Made by a program: the position numbers and the translations under genes
Shown: piece by piece, positions 46,202 through 57,041 of the stretch
Position numbering within the stretch: position 1 is the first letter of the stretch
Layout: every line of letters begins with the position of its first letter
Assembly (NCBI GenBank): GCA_037951105.1
Contig: JBAMJV010003291.1
Span: forward strand, 67,001 to 131,000
Direction: 5' to 3'
Source: Echinarachnius parma
Taxonomy: Eukaryota > Echinodermata > Echinoidea > Clypeasteroida > Echinarachniidae
Length of the DNA: 64,000 nucleotides
Notes under the pieces: generated by a model
The model's input: the letters and a program-made list of their open reading frames with translations, nothing else
Databases searched by the model: none
Told to the model about the DNA's origin: nothing

Positions 46202-46322
46202 CTGAGGCACCGGTGATGTCCATGGCTTTGAGGTTCCTCGCCTTGATGACCGTCAGCGTTAACCTACAGGCCGTCGGGAGATAGTTTAGCGAGAACATCA
46301 CCTCACCTAGATCCGCCTTCTC
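46202..46322 (-). CDS. SYT: synaptotagmin exon: first part of C2B (functional copy)
   Basis: A 121-base exon, phase 0 in and phase 1 out, encoding 40 residues from [20 protein letters not shown] to [10 protein letters not shown]. This is beta strands 1-2 and the first half of calcium loop 1 of C2B. It holds the first aspartate ligand in AMD; the second is made by the split codon G|AT at the junction with the next exon, giving ASDPYVK. The acceptor is CCCACAG|GAG and the donor is CTCAG|GTAAGA. It is the last in transcription order of five tandem copies and the only one with an intact donor and the ITGAS end, so it is taken as the working exon. Confidence 0.93.
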
Positions 46323-46410
46323 CTGTGGGTTTAGAGTTTCAAATCAGCTAGAAATTAGATCAGAGTTATGTTTAACGGATCACTCTAAAAACTACAACAA
46401 CAGCAGCAGC

Positions 46411-47150
46411 CCGTTGATGTCCATCGGTTTGAGGTTCATCGCCTCGATGACCGTCAGCGTTAACCTACAGGCCGTCGGAAGATAGTTTAGTGAGAACATC
46501 ACTTCACCTAGAGCCGCCTTTTCCTGTGGATGAAGCGAATCAAATCAGCTAGAAATTAGATCAGATTTATGTTTAACGGATCACTCTAAAAACTACAACA
46601 ACAGCAGCAGCCCGTTGATGTCCATCGGTTTGAGGTTCATCGCCTCGATGACCGTCAGCGTTAACCTACAGGCCGTCGGGAGATAGTTTAGTGAGAACAT
46701 CACTTCACCTAGATCCGCCTTCTCCTGTGGATGAAGCGAATCAAATCAGCTAGAAATTAGATCAGATTTATGTTTAACGGATCACTCTAAAAACTACAAC
46801 AACAGCAGCAGCCCGTTGATGTCCATCGGTTTGAGGTTCATCGCCTCGATGACCGTCAGCGTTAACCTACAGGCCGTCGGAAGATAGTTTAGTGAGAACA
46901 TCACTTCACCTAGAGCCGCCTTTTCCTGTGGATGAAGCGAATCAAATCAGCTAGAAATTAGATCAGATTTATGTTTAACGGATCACGCTCAAAACTACAA
47001 TAACAACAATATCACCACCAACAACAACATCGGCAGCTCGTGGATGTCCATGGCTGTGAGGTTCCTCGCCTTGATAACCGTCAGCGTTAACCTACAGGCC
47101 GTCGGGAGATAGTTTAGTGAGAACATCACTACACCTAGATCAGCCTTCTC
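46411..47150 (-). pseudogene. four degenerate tandem copies of the first C2B exon
   Basis: Four extra copies of the first C2B exon lie in the intron between C2A and the working exon, at 47150-47040, 46925-46813, 46724-46612 and 46523-46411. Acceptor positions 46322, 46523, 46724 and 46925 are exactly 201 bp apart; the fifth is 225 bp away. Each keeps an acceptor (CCACAG|GA) and an open frame [18 protein letters not shown] in phase with the C2A exon. Each loses the end of the exon: after MDINGLL (copies 2-4) or MDIHELP (copy 5) the frame enters a triplet repeat and stops with no GT donor at the right place. Copies 2-4 share substitutions ([11 protein letters not shown]), so they were duplicated from one degenerate founder. 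They are pseudo-exons or possible alternative terminal exons. Confidence 0.88.
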
Positions 47151-47644
47151 CTGTGGATATAGAGTTTTAAATCGGATACACATGAGATAAGATTAAGATT
47201 TAACGGATCTCACTTACAACTACACCGACAACACCAATCTAAACAGCAAGCGAAACACACAACGACCATAATGACATAATGGACCATAACCTTCATTCAA
47301 CGTTCGCGTTTTTATCTGCGAGGTGTTGTTAATGCCCCTTTGAAAAAAAAAATTATAATATTGTTCCTCACTGCATGTAACCCCATACTTCAGTGCTAAT
47401 AAGGATATCACCTCTGTTTAATCAATCTCCCATAACTTTAATAGTATAAGGATTAGTGTACGATTAATGTACAATTCTAAATGTCTTATTACCATCCTTC
47501 TGAGTTGATCTTGTTTTGGTTGGCTCGTACTTAAGCTGCAATGAACCACTTTCTTGGCCGTTAAAAACCCTACCAGTGACACTGGTGTGCTGTTATTCAC
47601 ATTTGGATGAAAAACATACATGTTGAGGAAAACAAGTCTCTTAC

Positions 47645-48522
47645 CTGCGATGTGCCTTTCATGATATCCTCCACGTACTGCGTATCTTTACTAAGGTCCC
47701 TCGTCGTCACCAGACTGTTTATGTTGATCTCACCAATAAGGTCGTGTCTCGAGAACCTATCAAAGTCATAGACGGTGAACTTGAGTGTCTTAGATTCCAG
47801 ATCGTTGTATGGAATCTGAAAGGCAAAGCGCTCGTCGAAGATGGGGTCGCAGGTCTTCCTGTGAACTTTGGTCTGGTATTTCCGTTTCCGGTCTGGGCAC
47901 AGGTAAATCTTGATGTACGGGTCGGACGTCCCAGAGAAGTCCTTGGCGGGAAGGTCGATGGCGCGCTCGATGTTGACGTTTAGTGTTTCTGTTGCGTAGT
48001 CGTAAAAAAGGCTGAAGACGAGTCGACCACAGCTCGGTTTGGTTCCATTCGTCTTGCATTTCTCTTTGGATTCTTGCCGGTACAGCTCTGGGCGCAAGGT
48101 TCCGATCAGATCCGTTTGGTCCTTGCGCGTTGTGTTGATATTCTTGACGCTGAACTCTACGTTGGCCAGATTGAGTTGTAGGGACAGCTGACGTTGCTGC
48201 TTGAACGCCTCTTGTCGTATCCTCTGGGGCAGGAGCGGAACTGTCGCCTGACGGGGCAGGGGCTTGATAGGGCTGGGCCTCCCCGAGCTAGGTCGACTGG
48301 CGGTGGGCGACCCATCACGACTCGGGAACATACTATCGACGTCGGAGTCAGAGTCGTAATCGTAGCTGGTCAGTACCTTACGCTGAACGATAAGGGAGTC
48401 GTTCCGCTCTGGCAACAGGGTCTTGCGCTTCTTCGTGCAGTAGAGAGTGATGAAGGCTATCAGCAGAACCAGAGCTGATAAGGAGATAGGAATCGCGATG
48501 GCCTCGAGAGGAAAAATCCGAC
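47645..48522 (-). CDS. SYT: synaptotagmin exon: transmembrane segment, linker and C2A domain
   Basis: An 878-base exon giving 292 codons after a split codon (phase 1 in, phase 0 out). The acceptor lies in a T-rich tract ending TGTATTAG and the donor is CAG|GTAAGAG. Residues 5-28 of the exon form a hydrophobic helix (transmembrane) followed by CTKKRK, a basic stop-transfer with one cysteine. Residues 54-93 are acidic, then Ser/Pro-rich. C2A runs from about residue 164 to 292. All calcium-loop ligands expected from Syt1 are present: D194, D200, D252, D254, S257 and D260, the last four within YDFDRFSRHD. Upstream of C2A is GTLRPELYRQES, matching the PELYK-type motif typical of the Syt3/6/9/10 group. 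C2A therefore looks calcium-competent. The initiating exon with the luminal end was not found upstream. Confidence 0.95.
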
Positions 48523-51520
48523 CTAATACAGAAGACAAAAAAAGACAAAAGGAGACCATTCGGTTAATTCAAATAGTCTAAATACACTAGGACTGATGTT
48601 TTGTTGTCAATATTTTCTTTTTTCTGCGGTACAGGAAGACAAACTCGATCAATGAAATAATATCGATTCGAATGTCGAATGACTATTACTCGCATCAGGT
48701 GGGAAAGGCCGGCCTAGTGAAAACAAGGGGAAGAGAATCAGACATTTAATGTTAATTATACATTTGCATAATACAAAGAGATACTAATTTAAACCCGAAA
48801 AAAATAAAAACAAATCGTTGCGCAAGACGAGACGATGTCTACCATCATCACATCAGCAGAGTTGGTATTGATTGGATGGACAGGGAACATAAACCAGAAT
48901 TGGTACTGAGAGGGAAGGTCTTTAAAACGCATGGACATCAATACATTATAATGTCCCTTCGGCCTTAAAGCTCCATGTTCATTCTAAATGACGCCTGTTG
49001 TAACAGTCGTTAACTCATTTGATAGCCCGTCGTTCGTTCCTGATACAAAATACATCGCGGTCATCATCTGATTTTAAATAACAGTTTGCTTGTTTACGCT
49101 TCCCGCTCGATGTTTAGATTGGCTGCACATCAACTTTCATTCGAAATAACTCTTTGCAATTATTGCGAAATAGGCCTACAGAAAAGGGACATATTTTTAG
49201 CATGATTTATGATATACTTCTAGGCCGCCTACATAAATAAGATGACAACACAAAAAAGAAGCATACATAATATATGATTTAGCGTCTGTATTTATGCAAG
49301 GGTTTATACAACCATAAAATAGTAATACGACGTCTTAAATCCTTTACGCTTTAAGACAATTGCTCGCTCGTTGAACTGTTGAGTACGCGTGTATTTTATA
49401 AGATACGATGATTTATCTTAATGGATCCCTGAGGAATGTCTCGATAAATCACTCAACATGGTTTAACTCTTCACACGCGAACTGTGTGGAATAAAAAAAA
49501 TCCACTGACATAGGTCTGAATTCTTATCAGAGCGTTAAATTATAATCAAGCTTGGGGATGCTACTCTGCGGGTCGCGATATTTTCTTTTCCATGAACTTT
49601 TTGTCAGATTTCAGACTTTAGTGAAAACTCGGCATGATACATTTACTAAATGAACCGCTACTCACCATGTATTACATGTATTATGGCGAAAGAAAAGAAG
49701 AGTCATAAGAGGGGATCGAACCCATGATACCAAGTGTTGAAGTCCAGAGCGTAACCAATAAGGCCACGTAAACCGCTGATGGTCAGCATGGTCTCATTGT
49801 AATTATAACCCTCAAACTCAACCAAACATTAATCCTAGTTATGAATATTCATGAGTAGCCCACATCGTTGCTTATGAATAATTCATTAGGACAAAAAGTT
49901 CGTAGGGAAAAAAATTCGCGTGCGGGTCGCCATTTTTTAACTATACGCACTGCGTAACAGTGAGCCAATGTGTATTACGCACCGTGCGCAGGACGCACCA
50001 ACTCTGGATTTTGTTTTTATTATACGCATTTATGGGTTCGGTGGTTAGACTATGTCTATAGTTATCTAATCATGTTTAACCAGGGGTTAAAGTTGACCCA
50101 TTGTTGATTATTCGGGCATAATTATTATAATGTGCATTGAGATCTGCAAGACGACCCAATTGGCGTGGGAAGAGTTAATCCTAGTGGTCAATTAGTAACG
50201 TGATTACATTCGTCAACAGAGGTAAAGGATGACCAGTTAATTTGGCCACTGGGAATACAGGGCTTGCATCCAGGGCTGCGTTGATGATGTCTGGCACATT
50301 GCCAGCAGCGAAATTCATTAACCTGCTCCCTACAAGATGTTTGTACTTTCCAAGCTGCTTCACTCGTCCCTTGCACGTGTATGGCGCTATGTGCTACGGT
50401 ACTTACGATGTCTGTATAGAGGCATCTCTTTCTCTATAGCAATGTAACACACCGCTGGCCATTCGAATTATTTAAACTATTGTATAATTATGCCAATATG
50501 TATATATTATAAGTTATGTAATCATTTCGAGAACAATGCAAATCATCCCGCTTAAACAAAAAACACGACAATTATACCCACCAAAATGTTTTCATGATAC
50601 GTGTCAGATTTCGTTTCAACGTTAATATTTTTGGAATATTATGTTGGATTTTTTGTTTGAGATAGTGAAAAAACGCTGTATTAGTTGTTGCATATGAATG
50701 CGTTGCGAGGTATGTGTGTAGGGTTAGGGAGGAGGGGGTGGTTGGGTTGAATCGCTAAAAATCCAAAAGCTTACAAGGGATCCGACCCATGGACCCAAGT
50801 CACCCAATTCAAAGCGGCTTGCGCTGACGCGCTCGGAGGTGGGAGCCCCCTCAAAGAATGCCTGGCTACAACACTGAAAGCGAGGTGTATTTTACTCGCA
50901 CATATGAAGAGCTTAGTTCCCAAAAGCACTATATCCACTCGTTCAACTTTGGAGAAAAACCGGTTTTGTTGCAAAACCTTGTACAAATGCCGATATGGGA
51001 ATAAAACAATGAATCGTTCCATATTTTTGATTTTGATTGAATACTAATTATGTCCTTAAATTTATATTTCTAGAAAGCTACGTAGCTCATTTATGTACTG
51101 ATATCGTTAACTCATTTTGTATGGAAAGCTGATTGAACGCCTTTTTGGAACTAAAGCGTCTCAGATATACAATATGTATTAGTCTTCCCAAGAGTGGCAG
51201 AACGTGCCCGGGTACATCACTGATTTCGTAATCAAGTTACTCTATATTATTGAAGAATTCGGTTTATGTGGGCTAATTGCCCCCTATGCCCAGATCAACA
51301 TTCTTGGCAGCCGTCCCACGTGTCACATTTAACGGGAAAACGGGTCAACGTAATCATGTAAACTGTCGGCAGAGCTACGTGGCGCTAGCGCAAAGGGCAA
51401 GACATTTCTGAACAAAGACTACAGCTAGTATCTTATGGCATTCAAATTTCAAAATTCGGAATTCGGTATTTTTTTATATCATAACCAATGTGACTGATAC
51501 GAGTACATCATGTTCCCTAC
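48523..51520. other. region upstream of the transmembrane/C2A exon
   Basis: Either an intron or the 5' region of the synaptotagmin gene. Minus-strand bases 49785-49703 resemble a tRNA head (ggttcgatcccc B box; gtggccttattggttacgc A box). A minus-strand frame at 50363-50181 has no recognised domain. No first exon was identified. Confidence 0.4.
49703..49785 (-). mobile_element. tRNA-like sequence
   Basis: Minus strand: A-box-like cgtggccttattggttacgc and the near-consensus B box gggttcgatcccc, separated by a spacer usual for a tRNA. Pairing in the anticodon arm is partial (ctctggacttcaacac). A tRNA pseudogene or SINE head is more likely than a working tRNA. Confidence 0.45.
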
Positions 51521-51529
51521 TACAAGTAT

Positions 51530-51930
51530 ATTGTGCGATCCACATAGAGTTAATACAGGTCCCCCAACAGGTTAACATGTTCTCTACTAGAATTCGCAAT
51601 CCCCTTAGAGTTGTTATACATGTTCCCCAACAATGACCCTTTATAAGCAATGGGTTAACCTTTTCCCTACTAGATTTCGCAATCCCTATTATATAGTTAA
51701 TACAGGTTCCCCACCACGTTTTACAGTCAATGGGTTATCCCGTTCCCTACCATATTTAGCAATCTCTCATAACCCCCCCCCCCCCCCACCCCCCCCCCCC
51801 CCAACAGTTTCCCGTTAAGCAATGGGTTAACATGTCCCTACTAGATTTAGATCCCATTTGTTCATACAGGTTCCTTACCAGGTTCCCATAGTCAATGGAT
51901 TTACCTGTTATCTACTAGATTTAGAAATCG
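51530..51930. repeat. minisatellite of about 75-90 bp units
   Basis: At least five units share ccctactagatttcgcaatcc, acaggttccccacca and gtcaatgggttaac. One unit contains poly-C runs (51773-51801). A lone related unit in the other orientation is at 53028-53090 (gcaaatctagtagggaacgg). Confidence 0.75.
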
Positions 51931-52206
51931 TCATAGAGGTTCTTAAAGGCCTCACCGGGCCAGTATTCAATGAATTCCATGATATAGTCATGACGACGTT
52001 CATATCTACGTTAGATATATATTGTATAATAAACTCGTTCAAGACTATTTGATTTTGGTTGTACATGCATTGTCCATATTAAACCATATTAGATGTATTA
52101 GCCGGACGAGTTACGAATGGGTTAAACAAAAAAAAAACACATGGCCTACGTTACGAAATGCATTGCCCTTACCCTGTTAACCCTTGTCACATACCACCGG
52201 ATAGCA

Positions 52207-52657
52207 TTAAAGGGAATTCAGACCGGTATATTAGACGCGTGGATCCATCTTGCGCACTGTTACGCACGGTACGTAATCCCCATTGGCTCAGTTATAAGTA
52301 GCGATCGCAAACTGTCCCACTTCCGAATACCCGAGTCAAAAATGCATCAAAAATAGTCGCGTTCGGAATGTTTGTACTAGTCGAATGGAGATCCATCAGA
52401 GATGTTTACGAGCGAAAATATCACGTAACACGCTTAACCGCAACCAACTTCAAAGTGCCGCTGTTTGATGCCTAGGTGACAGCGTGATAAATTTGTTTGC
52501 TGCATGCAATTTCATAAGAAGGCCTTTGTTCAGATATTTCGAAGCACCTCTCTTCGATCGATCCAACATATATCGTGAGTTTACCTCGAGAGATTACGGT
52601 GGAGTCGAGTTGGAATTTGCTGACTACCCTTTATAACCCACGCATATATGCCTTTAA
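52207..52657. mobile_element. TTAA-bounded element (family 5, copy 1)
   Basis: About 450 bp, highly similar to 56559-57009. Right end TTATAACCCACGCATATATG then CCTTTAA. The left end TTAAAGGGAATTCAGACCGG differs from copy 2, which has the proper inverted repeat. Contains gacgcgtggatccatcttgc. Confidence 0.78.
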
Positions 52658-52659
52658 CA

Positions 52660-53750
52660 GACGCCCGACGGAGAGCAAAATTTAAAACAAAATTGGTTCG
52701 GCGTTTACCATACAAGCACCTTTTTTATACTGTTTCAACAACATTGCTCAATTAATTTGGCCAAAATAGATGTTTTCGATAACTTTCCGAACGCTGTTTC
52801 TTTGGCTTTAACGGTTGGGGGAAAATGCTTCCGTTATGTGATACAGCATACTAGTTACCTATTAACCTATCAGGAAATGCAAAATACGATATCATGGCAA
52901 AGTATTACGTTGGTTTGAGACCGCGGAGTCATTTTCTGTAAACCCAGAAGGTTAATAGCACGTGAAAACAAATACAGCACCCATTTCAAGTAACATTTCC
53001 GCCGTATGAACCAATTGCCTATACGGGAACCTGGTGGACGCTGTAGTAACGCCATTGGGAATTGCAAATCTAGTAGGGAACGGGTTCATCATTATGTGGG
53101 ATGGGTGCAAAATATTCATTAGCCGGCAACCAATAGGGTAAATGTGAAATGCAATGCCATATTATGGAGATACGTTTACAGCGGTCCCCCTTTTTCCCCC
53201 ACAAATATAAAAACCACCTTTCTCCCTGGTGCGGAGTATACATTTCGCATGAATTCATTCATATGCCCAAACGACTACAATTAAAAAGGCACGTCGTTGC
53301 CATGGTAATGACCTAGTGATGACGTCAATGGTGATTCACCGGAGGCACCGAGTGCCATTGAAAGAAAAGTCACACAATCACCAGTGGCGGAGCTATGGGG
53401 TAAGGATACCCCCTCCCCCCTCCCCCCTCCCCCAAATCCAATCTTGGAATGGCGTAGTTGTTCAAGTCCCCCGTTGCATCATTAGGTGGTTATGCATAAT
53501 TATGTTTGTATTTTCCGAAATCAGAAGTAAACGCGTATTATGTATTATAAGGAAAAGTGAATATTACTAAACACGATTCACAGACGAAAATTAAAATGAA
53601 GACGGAGTGATCGATAGCCCATATAACTCCGTCGGTATATAGGCATCGATTTCCTTCTATGGATCGAGGCCCGTATTTAGCGTTAACAATAAAATTGGTA
53701 AAAAATCATTTCTGCAAAATCGCCATATTTAATTTAGATTCACGCTACAG
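52660..53750. other. sequence with no recognised gene
   Basis: Contains a G-run-element-like end cagtggcggagctatgg at 53392 followed by C runs. No coding feature recognised. Confidence 0.35.
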
Positions 53751-53752
53751 CC

Positions 53753-54056
53753 AGTAGTGTGGATTGAGGGTAGGGAGGGCCGGGGTATGTGCCCCTCCCT
53801 GCCTACCCCCCCCCCCCCCCCCCCTCACCTCCCTCTCCCTTCCCCAACACAAATCGAACAAACATTTTGGCAAAAACAATACACACGCATACGGATGAAT
53901 CCTTTACAAAGAAACACATAAGGGGAAAATCATGTCAAAGAATACAGAAATACATATTATAGAATGTCTTCCAAATAATTAGAGTGCACTTCCCCCTCCC
54001 CCTCCGCCCTCCCTCCCTCTCCCCCTCTCATTCCGTCCGACCACGGTACGCCACCT
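53753..54056. mobile_element. probable poly-C element
   Basis: Starts cagtagtgtggattgaggg and ends gtacgccacctg, with C/T-rich runs near both ends (53790-53850; 53990-54030). The ends resemble CAGTGGCGTA...TACGCCACTG elements such as 59471-59701. No clear target duplication. Confidence 0.4.
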
Positions 54057-54279
54057 GCTGCTGCTATTCCCCTGCCCAATTTGATGACCCTTTGACCCCT
54101 GTCTGTTGAGACACTTGCTTTACCCCATGCATATTATTATTCCAAAGTATCAAACGAAATGACGAACACCATGGCAACCATGGGAGCGCAGAATAGAGGT
54201 AAGAATGATTGATTGACAACCATACTGTAATCCCATTATACTACGTCAATCATGTACGTTGGATTCACCTCCTGTTGAA

Positions 54280-55290
54280 ATCATATGTGTGCGAATTTAG
54301 TTTCATAGAATTTGATTCTTGTGAAAAGTATTTGCGGATGAATTTCAATTTCTCTTTCACTGAATTCTATTCGTGTGGTCATTTTGAACGAATACTAATG
54401 TAAAATGTAGTTTCATTGCAAATTAAAGGGGTAGTACAGTTTTGGTAAGGCTGAACTTTAGTAACCAAACCTGGACAGTACCATTATAAACTAATAGTTA
54501 TAACTCTACCATGCTCGAAAGGTATACAAAATTACAAACGACTAAGTAAAAAGCCTGTTATCATTCAAAAAGAGCCATTAAAACACAAGACGGCGCTTTC
54601 TAAAAAGGCATTGGTTTCAACCATATTTCATACAAAATTATGCATGTGATGTTTTATTGAAATAATGATTAAATAGAGAGATCATCAACAACTATTGTAA
54701 AAATGCTTTTGAACATTTTTGAAAAAGTGCAAGCATTTTTTTAATTTTTTGAAAAAATCATCTAATTATTTGGGCCCCAAATAATTATAAGATCAGATAT
54801 ATTTATTGATATTTCAGCCGTTTCTGGGTCGATTTTGACCAAATAAAGTTTATTCTGCCATTAAAATTGCATGTTCTCTCAAATTCGACACTCAGTTTTT
54901 CATTACCTCACAAAAAAATTGTGATGTGCAGCGCCCTCTCTACCAAAACTAAACTACCCCTTTTAGTTTCAATGTATTCCATTCTCGCGAAAATTGTGGT
55001 TTGCGGACCTATTGTAAATTCAGTGTCGTTTTATGTGTATTCTTGTGGAAATCGTTCATGACTTGTAAATTTAGTTTTATTGTAATTGATTCGTTCGAAA
55101 ACTACGTTTGGATGAATTGTTAATTCGGTTTCATTTATATTTATTCCTGTGGACATTGTTGATGAATTGTAAATTAAGTTTTATTGTAATAGATTCCTGC
55201 GAAAACAGCGTGTGGAGGTATTGTAAATTAAGTTTCATCGTCATTCTTGTGAAAATTGCGAGTGGATGAATGGTAAATTCGGTGAGATGA
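54280..55290. repeat. AT-rich minisatellite of about 65-75 bp units, split by a MITE
   Basis: Units share ttgtaaattaagtttcattg, gattcttgtgaaaa and cgtgtggatgaat. They lie at 54280-54420 and resume at 54966-55290 after the inserted family 2 MITE. Confidence 0.65.
54423..54965. mobile_element. TTAA-flanked MITE (family 2, copy 3)
   Basis: Left TTAAAGGGGTAGTACAGTTT; right ctaccaaaactaaactacccc then TTTTA. The interior matches 43135-43673. Confidence 0.8.
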
Positions 55291-55415
55291 AGTGGATTGA
55301 AATTGGACTAAAGTGTCACGCGAATACCTACTAATGATAAATCAAATTAGAGTGAGAGTGGAGAGATGATTGACCAAAACAAAAAGGTATACGGTAGTTG
55401 GGCTATTATGCAGGC

Positions 55416-55733
55416 TTAAAGGGATCTAGTAACTTTGTTGACACGTCCAAAGCGTGATAAATGGTTGATAAAATAATTTATATAATTATTGTTCTTATTT
55501 GATATGTCCACTGTGTATTGTGTGAACATTTCAAGTTAAATGGACGTTATATGGCCGAGTAATGAGCAAAAATGCAAAGCGATATTCACTAACTCAATGC
55601 ACTGACTTTGTACACAGTTATGACTATCCAGTGGATAGTTTAACACAGTATCCGAATACAGCAAGGTATGAGGGAACCACTAGAATTCCAATTGGATTTT
55701 GAGGATTTGGACAATGTTACTAGATCCCTTTAA
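55416..55733. mobile_element. TTAA-flanked MITE (family 1), internally deleted
   Basis: Left TTAAAGGGATCTAGTAACTT; right ATGTTACTAGATCCCTTTAA. Same orientation as 39945, but about 60 bases shorter in the segment that holds caaatttccctttcg in other copies. Confidence 0.83.
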
Positions 55734-56369
55734 GAGGACAAGGTTGTTGAATATAACAAAACTAGTTACTACCATTGTCTGATGACACTCTATAGCACTG
55801 CTGTCCATTTTGGAGTTGATATATCGGTTGTCGTAAGTGTGTGTATGTCATGACAAAATAATCGATTTCGGCGAAAAAGTTAAATATAATTAATTACCTA
55901 GGACTTTAAATAAAAACGTAAGATATAACGTACAAAAGAACCATCCAAATACTGCCATGTTTCATCACAACCAAACGATTTGCATGTGTATTTTAGATTC
56001 TTATGACGAAGGGTCTACTATAGGTGAATATTAGGGAAAACTCACTTTATTGTTCAGTCGATCAAATAACCTAACAATTATCGAAAACATGTATCCAACT
56101 TCAACAGCAAACCCTCTAAACTCCTACATTGTATGTGCGTTCTTTGCTTTCCCAATTTTGTGGATCCTCTTCTCAAATCTACTTGTAGATGCAAGCCACT
56201 TATGTATAAGGACTATCGAAAAGTGTAGGTTCCACTTCAGGTCGAAACGAGACACGCAGTGGTGTTCTCGTATTTCTATAAATGACTCGCAAACTCATCT
56301 TATCATTCCCACTTATTGTCTTCTGTGTGGACTATGTTACATTGCAGCATTTTAACAGTGTCAATACTT

Positions 56370-56556
56370 GTCACACTGCGAATGCACAGTGAACGCAAAG
56401 TGAACACACTGTGAAGTACATTGTGAACACACTGTGAAGTACATTGTGAACACACTGTGAATCACACTGTGACATTCCTGCGTTCACAGCGTGTAGAATA
56501 GTGTGCTTACACTGTCTATCACAGTGTGTTTACAGTGTGCGGAGTGGTGGCGACAC
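56370..56556. repeat. cluster of CACTGTGAA-type words
   Basis: Repeats of acactgtgaa and acattgtgaacacactgtga, partly tandem (24-bp unit at 56410-56460), partly inverted (ttcacagcgtgt, cacagtgtg). Abuts the next element at 56559. Confidence 0.65.
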
Positions 56557-56558
56557 TG

Positions 56559-57009
56559 TTTAAAGGCATATATGCGTGGGTTATTAGACGCGTGGATCCA
56601 TCTTGCGCACTTTTACGCACGGTACGTAATCCCCATTGGCTCAGTTATAAGTAGCGATCGCAAACTGTCCCCACTTCCGAATACCCGAGTAAAAAATGCA
56701 TAAAAAATAGTCGCGTTCGGAATGTTTGTACTAGTCGAATGGAGATCCATCAGAGATGTTTACGAGCGAAAATATCACGTAACACGCTTAACCGCAAATA
56801 CTTCAAAGCGCCGCTGTTTGATGTCTTAGGTGACAGCGTGAGAAATTCTTGCTGCATGCAATTTCATAAGAAGGCCCGTGTTCAGATATTTCGAAGCACC
56901 GCTCTTCGATCGATCCAACACATATCGTGAGTTTACCTCGAGAGATTACGGTAGAGTCGAGTTGGAATTTGCTGACTGCCCTTTATAACCCACGCATATA
57001 TGCCTTTAA
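56559..57009. mobile_element. TTAA-bounded element (family 5, copy 2)
   Basis: Left TTAAAGGCATATATGCGTGG and right CACGCATATATGCCTTTAA are perfect terminal inverted repeats flanked by TTAA. The interior is nearly the same as 52207-52657, so both are recent. Confidence 0.87.
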
Positions 57010-57041
57010 ACGCTCGAATCTATCAGACATGGCCTATACAA

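Larger units (their letters stand above)
8906..48522 (-). other. SYT: synaptotagmin gene (Syt3/6/9/10 group), 5' end missing
   Basis: Gene model assembled by reading four exons on the minus strand: 48522-47645, 46322-46202, 22190-22019 and 9116-8906. Phases agree at every junction (0, 1, 2) and every intron is GT...AG. The product is about 460 residues: transmembrane segment, acidic and Ser/Pro-rich linker, C2A, C2B and a 27-residue tail. Synaptotagmins are vesicle or plasma-membrane calcium sensors that bind acidic phospholipids and SNAREs to drive exocytosis. The pre-C2A motif GTLRPELY, the C2A string DLPAKDFSGTSDPY and the C2B sequence VGHSELIGVC resemble vertebrate Syt3, 6, 9 and 10 more than Syt1 or Syt7. 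Members of that group are usually 500-590 residues, so the short luminal N-terminus (one or more exons) is missing. Intron lengths are about 1.3, 24.0 and 12.9 kb. Group assignment is from memory of the family, not from an alignment. Confidence 0.93.

Noticed and set aside
46202-47150. Possibility that the five exon copies are mutually exclusive working exons
   Set aside because: Four copies lack a GT at the exon end and hit stop codons, so they cannot join to the 22190 exon in frame. Kept only as pseudo-exons or possible terminal exons.
47744-48478. Frames on the plus strand and in other minus-strand frames over the C2A exon
   Set aside because: Shadows of the synaptotagmin coding frame.
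50181-50376. Minus-strand frames considered as a Harbinger transposase remnant or a missing synaptotagmin exon
   Set aside because: No conserved catalytic motif, no cysteine-containing luminal pattern, and no suitable phase-1 donor was convincing.
14336-57009. Firm piggyBac assignment of the TTAA-flanked families
   Set aside because: TTAA flanks fit, but the bases inside (AGGG) are not the usual CCYT start, so superfamily is left open.
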